This document shows positions 48,262 to 58,372 of a stretch of DNA of 64,000 nt, one piece after another; within the stretch, counting starts at the first letter, position 1; every line of letters begins with the position of its first letter. Source of the stretch: Epiperipatus broadwayi (lineage: Eukaryota > Onychophora > Udeonychophora > Euonychophora > Peripatidae); contig JAQFVV010012394.1 of NCBI GenBank assembly GCA_028023455.1, positions 25,803,053 to 25,867,052 of the forward strand. Reading direction: 5' to 3'. The notes under the pieces were generated by a model. The model saw only the letters and a program-made list of their open reading frames with translations, ran no database searches and was not told the origin of the DNA. The position numbers and the translations under genes were made by a program.

Positions 48262-49345
48262 ATTCTTCCAAAAAAAATCAAGGAATGGCTATGGGCTCAA
48301 CATTGTATCTCCTGATTATTAATATTTACATGGAAGAACTTGAAACCTTAGCCATGCAAACTACTCTATATCCTTCTAAAGTTTGGCTTCGTTATGTGGA
48401 TGATACATTTGTTATATACCCACATGGTGAATCACTGCTACACACTTTCTGGAATCACATCAACAATATATCCCCTTCAATTAAATTCACAATAGAATCA
48501 GAACAAGAACAGAAATTGGCATTCTTCGATGTTGCCAGAAACACAAAACATGGAGTTATACTATCACTATGGAACAGAGCAAAATAACTTTGTTCAGAAA
48601 CCAGCGATTTGGAAAAAGAAAAGATCTATATAGAACAAACTTATGAAAAATGGTTATCCATCAGCTGTTATTAAGAAAACATTAAATAGACAACAAAAGG
48701 AACCATCAAGAGAAAAGAATTATTGGTACTGTAGTGGACCCATAATCTGCATTCAGTATAACATCAGAACAGCATTTCAGAAACATACCACCCTATGAGA
48801 AGTTCTAACATCTACAAAGCCTAAACTTGAAATGCTGAAAAGAAAAAACTTTCTATGAAATACTACGTGAATGTGGAAGAACATATTGGTGAGACCAGTC
48901 GTCCCGTTGAAAAGTGCTTGCAATAACACAAATTGATGATTAGAAGAGAGAAAACAAATGTATCTAAGGTAGCAGACCATGTATGTGCCAATGAACATAT
49001 GTTCAATTGGGAAAATACAAAAATATTGGATAGCAAAGAAAATTTAAAGAAGCTGCTCACATGATAATGGCAAAAAATCCCATAAACCAATCTAGTGCGA
49101 CTATACATAATGTATTGAAATCACTAATCAACTTTGCTCTTAGGGGAAAAAATTAGGAAGAACCTCATAAATAAGTATATAAAATGACTTCAGACTGTTA
49201 TCTTTGGCAGGCGTCACCTTAAAATTCAATCTAAGGGTCCCGGTTTGAATCCCATGCTAGTACTGTCACTGGTTATGCCAGCAACACCTGAAGAAGAGGG
49301 GAGAATAAGACCTTTTGAAATGTGCATATACTAACCTGCTTGATG
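48262..49345 (+). mobile_element. Penelope-like retroelement fragment (RT and GIY-YIG remnants)
   Basis: The ORF at 48,285-48,587 encodes MAMGSTLYLLIINIYMEELE (the conserved motif B region), WLRYVDDTFVIYPHG (motif C with YVDD) and LAFFDV, the usual order in Penelope-like reverse transcriptases. Around 48,850-48,940 a frame reads ECGRTYW-ETSRPVEKCLQ, a remnant of the GIY-YIG endonuclease (Y-IGETSRPV pattern). It is followed by ADHVCANEHMFNWENTKILD, another conserved C-terminal block. The 3' end carries a CTGAAGA...GAAAT motif resembling the hammerhead motif of Penelope terminal repeats. It is inserted in an RTE endonuclease region. Confidence 0.85.
49270..49330 (+). ncRNA. Degenerate hammerhead-like motif at the 3' end of the Penelope-like element
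   Basis: The core-like CTGAAGA at about 49,291 (position 7 of the hammerhead core tolerates any base) is followed by a 6-bp stem (AGAGGG with CCTTTT, two wobbles). Then come GAAAT and a mini stem III (AT, loop GTGC, AT) ending in an ATA triplet. Stem I is poorly conserved. Hammerhead ribozymes are known in Penelope-like terminal repeats, which supports the reading; this copy is probably inactive. Confidence 0.4.
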
Positions 49346-49394
49346 TGCTATTACTAATAGTTTAAATAAATTTAAATATTTCTAAAGACATTCC

Positions 49395-49830
49395 ATACAC
49401 ATATTAGATGATGGAAATAAGTTCACTATAAAAATACAACATAATATAAAGCATTTCTTTTTTTTTTTTGAAAACTCCACAAATTTTACATCTTTCATTT
49501 CTATTACCATAACCAAATTTACTGTCAGCATTTTTATTTGTTTACCAATTCTAGCATTAAAGTCTCCCATGACAATTGTAATATGTTTAGTCTGACCAAA
49601 AGCTTTTTTTACATCCATATAAAAAATCTTACTTCATTACTATGAGAAATTGTTGGGACATAAACCTGAATTATCTTCATTTGGTATCTGCTGTTAAGTT
49701 GAATAAACTAATTTTGCCACTGTTCATCAATCTCAACAATGTTATGCTTCCACTTTTTATTTATAATAAATCCTAATCCAGTTGTACTTCCAATATTTAC
49801 AGTAGAGTACATGTCGCATTTAACACAGAG
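49395..49830 (-). mobile_element. RTE endonuclease 5' fragment, separated from the minus-strand copy at 46-48 kb
   Basis: The minus strand reads an RTE endonuclease piece: a LGFIINKKWKH-like segment (about 49,770), QVYVPTISHS (about 49,660) and MDVKKAFGQTKHITIVMGDF with NARIGKQ (49,618-49,530). It breaks off near 49,395 at the same conserved point where the 46-48 kb copy starts (the KLYVMNSFF-like sequence). The two therefore look like halves of one element split by the Penelope-like insertion between them. Confidence 0.8.
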
Positions 49831-50034
49831 GCAAAACTCCATAGCGTAGCATTACTCAATGCAAGCCAGAGATATCAGTGGATGCAGGAAGGTTTGTCTT
49901 AAAATCACCATTTAGTGTCTACTCATTCAATATCCCAGACTAGTTTCTAGCTTGTGGCTTTCATCACTGAGGAGCCTTGGATCTGCATCTAGATCTTAGA
50001 ATCTAATGCAACCCTAATGTATGGAGTTTTACTT
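49830..50034 (-). mobile_element. Second copy of the family B inverted-repeat element
   Basis: The ends AAAACTCCATA and its complement (TATGGAGTTTT at 50,020-50,030) form a short inverted repeat. The centre, on the minus strand, reads CCAAGGCTCCTCAG then TGATGA, AGCCACAAGCT, GAAACTAGTC and TGGGATATT, colinear with the 23.3-kb element. C3 of the hammerhead core is changed to G. It abuts the RTE endonuclease fragment at 49.83 kb. Confidence 0.65.
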
Positions 50035-50823
50035 CTAGACTGGCAAGAAAGTTTATAATGACAAAATAATATTTTAAACTTTTAATTAATATAAACAATT
50101 TTTTTTCATCACAATTGCTTAAATACAATTAATTATAAATCAATTTTATTTAAATTGTTAGATAATACTATAATTACTAAATAAAATCAAAGGAATTTAT
50201 CTGAAAATGCAATCTCCTTACAGGTCAATTGCTATACCTAGTAGGCATTTCTGTATTGCATTTGTATCTTTAGTTTGTGTGTGACATTTCTTTTTGAAAC
50301 TGTAGACGGATCATTGATGACAATTTACCTTCCAATGTAAATTTATCTCTTTTTTTTTTTTTAGCAAAATGACATCTTTATAATGGTTGTTTTATTTCTA
50401 TGTGACACTTTTCCAAAACAACTTTTCAGCTCAATTTTCCCAGTGGCTTTACAGGTGGTCTTCAGGTGACTTCAAGAGTAAACAATTTATGAAATCTGGT
50501 GTTATTTTAATCTCATTTTTACCCAATTAAAAAAAAAAGCAGAACAAAAACAAAATCTAATCAATCATACATTAATTAATTTGTTTTTCTAGTTATCACA
50601 GATGTTTATTGGGGGGGCGGGGGTAGAATTAAATTTTTTATTATTTTCCTAAAAAAAATTTAAAATTAAAAAAAAGTTTTTTATTAGACAAACTCCTTAT
50701 ATATATATAACTTTATCTTGTATATTTAACATTAAATACAGATATTACATTTATCATAATAATTGTCATGTAATTATACTAGCAGTGATATTTTCCAACA
50801 TTCAGGTGAATAACTTTTTATCC
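50035..50823 (+). other. Part of RPL36 intron 2, AT-rich
   Basis: Nothing is recognised beyond homopolymer runs, a G-rich word (GGGGGGGCGGGGGT at about 50,608) and TA microsatellite sequence. Confidence 0.5.
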
Positions 50824-51075
50824 TTGCATGTTTTAACAATGAAATAATAAACAGCAATGCAGGCATATTAATGAGAACAATTGTTATTCTACTGTTTTCT
50901 GTAGCATTATGACTGCAACTCGAGAAAGTATTCAGCATGTGAAGGTAATTGCATGTTTTAACAATGAAATAATAAACAGCAATGCAGGCACATTAATGAG
51001 AACAATTGTTATTCGACTGTTTTCTGTAGCAGTATGACTGCAACTCAAGAAAGTGTTGTTCAGCATGTGAAGGTA
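50824..51075 (+). repeat. 125-bp tandem duplication upstream of an RTE copy
   Basis: The segment beginning TTGCATGTTTTAACAATG at 50,824 recurs at 50,949 with a few differences. Each copy ends in CAGCATGTGAAGGTAA. It lies just upstream of the RTE 5' leader at 51.2 kb and may belong to that element's 5' end, but I have no second locus to confirm this. Confidence 0.85.
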
Positions 51076-51204
51076 AACAACACCATTACAATACTCAGTA
51101 ATGTTTTGGTTAGTTATAACAATTATGCTCATCTAAGGCTAAGCCATTTAAATCTTTATCTGTCGACTTTTGCCAGTCCGCGAAATCTTATCCTTATTTT
51201 TGCC

Positions 51205-54200
51205 AGTCCACATAGTAATAACAGCTGCAACGACAAAAAAAAATAGTGGACATTAGGAATTTGCCTTGTTCAATTCCTTTAAGGCCTCAAAGAGGAATCA
51301 AAGGGTTTTACCTCTTTAGTTTAAGATCAAGAAATACCATGGTCTTCTCAGTTGACTGATAACACAATGAATGTGTGACTAAATCTTTTTTCTAATATAT
51401 ATGATCATGACACAAAAAATAAATCATGGCTCATATTCCCATGAGGTTGTGAAGTCACAGACCAAGGCAGTGATTGTTGCCTGAAGGCAGAGGGTGATAA
51501 GAATCCTGTTTGTGGATCTAGGCTGCCATTTGATGATAACTTTTTATTTATGTACTTGCACATTAGATCATTTTTAAGTGAAGAAATATGGCAAGAATTG
51601 GAAGAACTGCCTCAAGTTAAATGGGACATTATTGAACTTTGTGAAATTAGAAGAAAAGATGAAGAGACGATCGATTTAAAAAATATGGACATGTACGCCA
51701 CTATAAAGGCACAAATATTGGAAGTACAGGTAGAGTAGAATTCATTATAAATAAAAAATGGTAGAACAACATTGTGAAGATTGATGTATTGAACAGGTGG
51801 CAAGATTAGTTATTCAACTTAATAATTAAGCGCATACCAAATTCAGATAAATCAGGTTTATGCCCTATCACGTTCTCATAATGATTAAGTAGTAGAGGAT
51901 TTTTATATGAACATATAAACGGCTTTTAATCAGACCGAACAACATTTTAAAAATGTTATGGGAGACTTTAATGCTAGAATTGGTAAACAAATGAAAGTGT
52001 TGTAGGTAAATTTGGTTATGGTGATGGAAATGAGAGAGGATATAGACTTGTGGAGTTTGCAGTAAAAGACAAACTTTATATTATGAATTTTTCTTTTCTA
52101 AAAAGTGTTAAAAGGAAATGGACATGGAAGCATCCAATTGAAGGTATAGCAGAATTGGATTATGTTTTGACCAACAGAAAATGCATATTTTAAGATTATA
52201 ATGTTCTTAATAAATTCAACACAGGAAGTGATTATCGATTAGTGAGATGTAAGATGCATGTTAATGCAAAACTAGAGACAAAAATTATTAAGGAAAACCA
52301 ATATTTACAGTTGATATTCAATCTTTAGCAACACTACTGAATTTAAATTAGAACTTGCAAATCGTTTCAAATATTAGATTTTGAATATAATTCAGATTTG
52401 AATGAAATTAATAGGAAAATGACATTTACTTTTAAAAACTGCAAATTTTACTGAGACTAGAGAAATTATGAAGAAAAGAAGGAATATGTAAAAATAATGC
52501 ATTAGGAAGGATTGGATATCTTCAATTTTGTAAAATGATACTAATATAAAAAACTATAATTGTGAACTAGCAAGTAAAAAGTTATAGAAGTGAGTAAAAG
52601 TCTCAAGAGTTTAAAACAATATTTTGGTATTGGTAGAAAACATCTGCAATAAGAAAAAAAGATGGGACTACTAATAAAAAGAGAGATGATATCAAATGGG
52701 TAGAAGAATGAATATAGTAATAAAGAACAAGTACCTATAACAACTATTATATATCTTCTAAATTGCCTAGGATTTTAAATGAAGTGAGATGTGCAATTAA
52801 ATTTATGAAGAGGTGAAAAGCTCCAGATAATGATGGAATTATAATCGATATCTTAAAAGAAGCTGGTGAAGAAGTTTAAAAATTTTTGGCAATGTTAGAT
52901 ACTAAATATCTAAATGGTAAAGATGTACCAGATAATTGGAAGAATACAGTATTAATATTTCAAAAAGGTGCTAAAGAAGATAAATTACAGATCTATCAGT
53001 TTTATACAATTTCTTTACTGATATAATTACAAATTGTCTATTTCAACCAACCAAAAGAACAAGCTGGAAATAAAAGTGGTTTTAGTGCAATGTATTATAT
53101 CCAAGTATTGAGAGAAGTTATAGAAAGGATCAATGAATATGAGTTGCTATTATGCTTAGGATTTGTAGATTATGAAAAGGTATTTGTTTATATAAGCATT
53201 TCTTTAGTGATTAAAGCATTGGATCATCAAGATATAGGACCAGAATATAGTCATATTTCTGAAGTATCTAAAAATGCATCACCAATAATTAAATTACATA
53301 ATGATACTAGGAAGGTTAACATTGAGATGGGTGTAAGACAAGGTGACTCCATATCTCCAAAACTTTTTGCAGTGTGCTGCAAGAGGTATTTTGTGGATTA
53401 AAATGGGAAGCTAAAGGAATAAAAATAAATGGATATTATTTAAGTTGTTTAGATTTGCCGATGATGTAGGTTTTGCAAATAATGTTTCAGAGCTTCAGGA
53501 AATGTTGCAAGATTTATCAGATGAAAGTAAGGAAATAGAATTAAAGATAAACGTTAAAACGACAATGTCAAATGGATTTTTTCAAAAAATGAATGTAAAG
53601 ATTGATAAGGATGAGTATATTTTGATGAGATTATTATCATAAATGCAAACAATATATGAAATTAATAAATGTGTTTTACCAGTTTTTACTTATGGATCTG
53701 AGACTTGGATAATAGAAGAGCAATACAGAGACTTTGATGAGATTATTATCATAAATGCAAACAATATATGAAATTAATAAATGTGTTTTACCAGTTTTTA
53801 CTTATGGATCTGAGACTTGGATAATAGAAGAGCAATACAGAGACTTCAGAGTACTCAAAGAAGTATAGAGAGATGCATGCTAGAAGTAAGTAAAAGAGTT
53901 CAAAAACACAATACATGGGTAATAGAACAAACAGGTGTTGTAGACAGCATTGAAAGAATTAAAAGACTGAAATGGAACTGGGCTGGACATATTGCCAGAA
54001 GAGATGATAATTGATGGACAATTGAAATGTTAAATTGGATTCCAATAGATTGTAAAAGACCAGAAAGAGATCACATGAGATGGGTGGATGAAACTAATGT
54101 ATGGTTGAAAAGAAACTAGAGATTGGGAAAAATTGGGTTGATCTTGGAGAGACTTCCATCCTGCAATGAATTGATAATGATTGACAGTGATGATGACTAC

Positions 54201-54212
54201 CAGCTACAATTG
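51205..54212 (+). mobile_element. RTE-clade retrotransposon, near full length, heavily mutated, in RPL36 intron 2
   Basis: The 5' leader at 51,205-51,550 is shared with 58.26-58.37 kb (inverted) and partly with 60.5 kb. Endonuclease remains run from 51,550 (LPQVKWDIIELCEIRRKDEE) through MGDFNARIGKQ (about 51,960) and GSDYRLVRC (about 52,230). Reverse transcriptase remains start near 52,765 and include FVDYEKVFVYI at about 53,160 (the catalytic Asp of motif A is kept, but AFDS has become VFVY), GVRQGDSISPKLF at about 53,330 and RFADDVG at about 53,450. The tail LKWNWAGHIARRDDN lies at about 53,970 and the 3' end reads LGETSILQ then IDND. Many stops and frameshifts are present, plus an internal 112-bp duplication. 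It lies sense to RPL36 within its large intron. Confidence 0.85.
53621..53844 (+). repeat. 112-bp tandem duplication inside an RTE copy
   Basis: The segment starting TTTGATGAGATTATTATCAT at 53,621 recurs at 53,733 almost without change; two copies span about 224 bp. It duplicates the part of the RTE 3' region around TYGSETW. The near identity within an old, degenerate element shows the duplication is much younger than the insertion. Confidence 0.9.
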
Positions 54213-54841
54213 GTGAGCCTATAGATAGATAATAAAATTTTCTGGTTCATATATTCAATTCTAATGTATCAAGATCCATCCATATGGAAAAAAAAAAAAG
54301 CTCTATCCATGATCATAGTCTATATCTTGCAGATGGCAATTATTTTCAAGCCTTATTGTCATTACTGAACTGCGTTTTTTTCTTTTTTAAGTCTCTATAC
54401 AGCTTCAGGTTCTTGTACTGTCAAATGGAAAATGCTTACTTGGTCCATGAATAAATAATTTGGGTTCTTTTTAATGAATGCAACATTATTCCTGTTGCAG
54501 TAATATAATTTTAAAGAGAATTTTCAGCTGACAAAATAAACTTGAAAATTTCAATTGGGAATTGTAATGTTTAACATTGTGAAAAATAGTATAAATTTTT
54601 ATACTGTTTCTCATTTCTTATGCTCTTCAAAATGAGAAAAGGGGTTTACATTTTGTCTTATATTTATATTGTTTGATAGGAATTTTGTAAAGAATACATA
54701 ACAATACTTAATTGGATATTTTATAATATGGGAAACAATCTAATTTTTTGAATAATCAATTTTTATTCTAATTATAATATACAAGATTAAAATTTTTTAA
54801 AATTGTTTTTATTGACATATTTACTTTTTTATTTTTAATAG

Positions 54842-54976
54842 CGCCTCTACAAACATACAAAATTTATCAGAGATATTGTCCGTGAAGTATGTGGCTTTGC
54901 TCCATATGAAAGACGCTGTATGGAATTGTTAAAAGTATCCAGAGATAAAAGAGCATTAAAATTTTTAAAGAAAAGA
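54842..54976 (+). CDS. RPL36: Ribosomal protein L36 (eL36), second coding exon
   Basis: This 135-nt, 45-codon exon has an acceptor TTTTTAATAG ending at 54,841 and a donor GTAAGT at 54,977. It carries the family core: [20 protein letters not shown], followed by [19 protein letters not shown]. This is close to identical with animal eL36 over the same span. Both flanking introns are phase 0. The exon has no frameshift or stop, in contrast with every retroelement ORF around it. Confidence 0.96.
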
Positions 54977-55187
54977 GTAAGTAAAAGTTTTGGAGAATAA
55001 TTTTTGCATGAAAGTAGAATTTTCAGTTCATCCGTGATTTAAACTGATTATTTAATCCTGAACATTTTATACATTTCTATTCTTATGCTGTTAGAATTTA
55101 TTTAGATTTCTAAAAACATGCAGACTATATATTTTGGTTTGTTTTATTTATTTATAACATTTTAATTGTAATTTGTAATAATTTTAG

Positions 55188-55280
55188 CTTGGAGCTCATG
55201 TACGAGCGAAGAGAAAACGGGATGAGTTGCAACAAGTTTTGACACATATGCGCAAAGCTCAAGCACAGAAAGATAAATAA
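55188..55280 (+). CDS. RPL36: Ribosomal protein L36 (eL36), last coding exon
   Basis: The exon follows an acceptor (AATTTTAG) at 55,180-55,187 and encodes 30 residues, LGAHVRAKRKRDELQQVLTH then MRKAQAQKDK, and a TAA stop. The RAKRKRDEL motif and Lys-rich tail are characteristic of eL36. The three coding exons total 106 residues, the normal family length (about 105). The 3' UTR begins immediately and has two nearby polyadenylation hexamers. Confidence 0.96.
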   Translation, partial: LGAHVRAKRKRDELQQVLTHMRKAQAQKDK

Positions 55281-55291
55281 ATCTAATTTAT

Positions 55292-55342
55292 AATAAAGAA
55301 TAAGTGAACATAATTTAATGTCATGTGTTTTTTCACAATAAA
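55292..55342 (+). terminator. RPL36 polyadenylation signals
   Basis: AATAAA occurs at 55,292-55,297 and again at 55,337-55,342, 12 and 57 nt after the RPL36 stop codon. A short 3' UTR is usual for ribosomal protein mRNAs. Which site is used cannot be told from the sequence. Confidence 0.6.
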
Positions 55343-57118
55343 TATCTTGATAGAAAGATTATTCTTTTATTTAAGCAAATAATTATTATCGATCATGTTA
55401 CAGGAATATTTATTATACGGACATTCTGTTGCTTAATATTGTGCTTTTTTTTTGCATTATAATCAGCTTATCAGACTACTAGAACTGCTAGTATACCACT
55501 TATTGTAGGATATATACATTTGCTGGATATAATTTTTATGCGTATTTACAAATACAGTAAGTTTCTCTATCTGCAGCACCTGAATTGATGATGTATATAT
55601 TCGCAGCAACATTGTTTAGCCATTCAGTACAAAATTTCAAGTTTTCTTATACTAGATCACAAGTTAGAATGTGATGTGCATTTTGTACTTTCGTGATTCA
55701 TTTTCAGTATTATAAAATCTTGCAAGCCATTGGAAAACATTATGACTCATAACTTCACTGCCTTACATGGTTTGAATTATTTTAATAATAGTTTTGCCCA
55801 ATTTAATGTCTGTTCTATTTTAGCTTAAAGTATGAAATACAACTACATTTCATGTTGTCACTTGTGATCTAGTTACACTACCATCTTAAAATTTTTATGA
55901 TAAATGGTTAAGTTATATCTCTGTGTAATCTGTATTGATTCAAAAATGGAGTCACTTTGGAAAAAAAACAGTCACTTTAATTGGGGCACACTAAAGTTAT
56001 GAATAGATGCAAAACAGCCATTAAATAGTCCGCTGCACTACAAAGATTTTGTATAGAAACAGTGAAAAAGTCTTCCTTATTATGTTTAGCAGTTGCCTGG
56101 TGTTGAAAGTTTGAATGATTTTACTCTAGTTAAGAATAGCTTACTGAACTATATTGGATGGTTAATAGAGGATTAACTATTCGAAAAAAAAAAAAAAAAA
56201 AGCTCCCAAACTTGATTAGAAATGGGAAAATTTTTTGAAATTTATCTGGCTCTATTTATCCAGTTTGATGGCATAACTAATGAACATGTGTCAAGAAGCC
56301 CTTAAAATTTATGGATGTTGAAAATTAAATATTTTTATCTGAAAATATAAATAAATAGATGCAAGTTGTTCAAAGGAAAATGAATAGCAATGATAAATAT
56401 GTGATCTCTCAAAAGCATTTTATTAGGAAAATGGTCAGAAATCTTAAAATATACTTTATAATAATGTTAACTTATTCCAAATAATTCATCCTGGAAATCT
56501 CTAAATATTTATATTTTTGATGTTATTGTTGTATTCCCATTTAATTTCATAATTCAAAGCTTACTGCCATATAATTATCACGGAAAACTTGTGGCAATCT
56601 TTTTTTTTTAAAAAAAAATCTTAAAGCATTTGTCTATCATGCCTTTGATATGTGGTTCAAATGTAAGTGGAACTTGAGAATTATATTTGGTAATCAGTAT
56701 AATTAGTCACTTAGTATTGATTTATCACTACTATCATTATTTTAGTCAGATGTTTTAAAAATGACATATCTCTATCACTAGTGATATAGATGTCATGGAT
56801 ATTGAGTCTTTGGTTTACCTTGATATTACTGATTAAAATAGTGTACTCTTCAACTTTTTCTACTTCACAATTTTTATTTTTTTCAATCTGATATTTTCAA
56901 CATTATTTACTCTGATTAATGTTATAGTTCCTCCATGTCCACAATTATTTGGTTTTAAGCCTTTTCATGGATAATAATATGTGATTAACACACAATTTAA
57001 TTTTTAAAATATACACTTAGTCAATGACAATAACGTTATGAAAAAAATAGTACAGCAATAAATTTGAGAAGAAAATCCACGTGACTAACTGCGCGAGGTA
57101 AAATAGTAGTTGAATTTT
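55343..57118. other. Downstream flank of RPL36, noncoding
   Basis: No gene or repeat family member was recognised; the sequence is AT-rich with A runs (56,185 and 56,607). Confidence 0.5.
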
Positions 57119-57400
57119 TTATGTCTGTATAGGTGTTGTTTGCTCATGAAATTTATGACTAGTATTTTCTATAACATCAGACCTGTTAATTGCATAATAT
57201 AAACAAATCTGGATTAAATTTTCTCTTAACTTTATGAAAATGGGATTTAATATCTTTCCAATCAAATTTTTTTTAGTTATTTCATCATTACCCCAAATTA
57301 AAATGTCTGAATTTATGAGCAGTAAAATACCAACTTTTTTGGTGCTATTGTGAGCATTACTGTAGAGAACCCCATCCATTTATCAATGGAGCAAAAAAAC
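57119..57400 (-). pseudogene. Possible non-LTR endonuclease fragment
   Basis: The minus strand has an 86-codon open stretch with KKVGILLLINSDILIWGNDE and ENLIQICLYYAINRSDV followed by HKFHEQ. The spacing (a GVGxxL block, an ILxxxL block, then IQVYAPT and a FYE-like block) resembles an APE-type endonuclease of another LINE, but key residues (YAPT, GDFN) are not present. It might equally be chance similarity. No neighbouring RT was found. Confidence 0.3.
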
Positions 57401-58256
57401 TGGTCAATTGTTCTATATTGTAAAAAAATAAATACATATAAACAAATAATATATTTAGCAAACAAATTAATGCACTGTGATTAGGAAACTTATGAAGTAT
57501 AATCAATAGAAACATTCCGTTATTGAATTAGCAAAGGACAAATTAAACTGGAAAGCCAGTCAGAAATAATGTAACAACTAATAAAAAAACAATGTAATCC
57601 ATAAAAATTGCTGGCAATTAGGTCAAAAAGGTGTCCATGTAAGAGGAATATGCAGTGACTAAAAAATAGGCAGAAGCCACTTTTATGATAAGCATGTTTT
57701 TAATGTGCAGAAAATAAGCCATTTTATTCCTAAAGTTATTAATGACAATACATCGATAAGTTTCAAAAAATTATTTTGTGCAATTACAATAGGAAATGTT
57801 ATGCCATAAATATTAAGAATTACATATTCACTTTCATGGTTTTGAATTTTTATCAATTACTTGTGAATTAGATGGGTTTTTTTTAATATTGGGCTTGTTA
57901 AATACCTGTTTGTGTATGTTTTCATCTGTTTTTTATATTGGTTTATTTTCCTAGTACATTGATCTAGTTTTCGAATAATTTTTTATGGGTTTATTATCAC
58001 CAATTTAATATTTGTGGGATTTGTATTGATGTGCTTGTTAAGTCTATATACAAGCCACTTGATTAATTTTGTAAATGAATTTTTTATGGAATTGATTTTG
58101 TCTCTTAAACTAATTCTGTTTATTATGTTTAATGCTTGTATTGTTCACACTGAATATATTTGTCTCGTAATTTTTATGGATAATGAAATAAATTGGTCGT
58201 GTGACATAACCATGTGTATGCATATATATATTTAAGGCTGCAGAAAGGAGTTTGCT

Positions 58257-58372
58257 ATTAACTGAAAGAAGACCCTTTGATTCCTCTTGGAGGCCTTAAA
58301 GGAACTGAGCAGGGCAAATTCCTAATGTCCACTCCATATGTTGTCATGGCAGCTGTTATTACTATGTGATTA
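58257..58372 (-). mobile_element. Isolated RTE 5' leader fragment, inverted
   Basis: The reverse complement matches about 51,200-51,310, upstream of the RTE endonuclease in the other copy. Shared words include CACATAGTAATAACAGCTGC, TGGACATTAGGAATTTGCC and TTCCTTTAAGGCCTC. No endonuclease follows it in this orientation, so it is a detached leader or an internally deleted copy. Confidence 0.7.
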
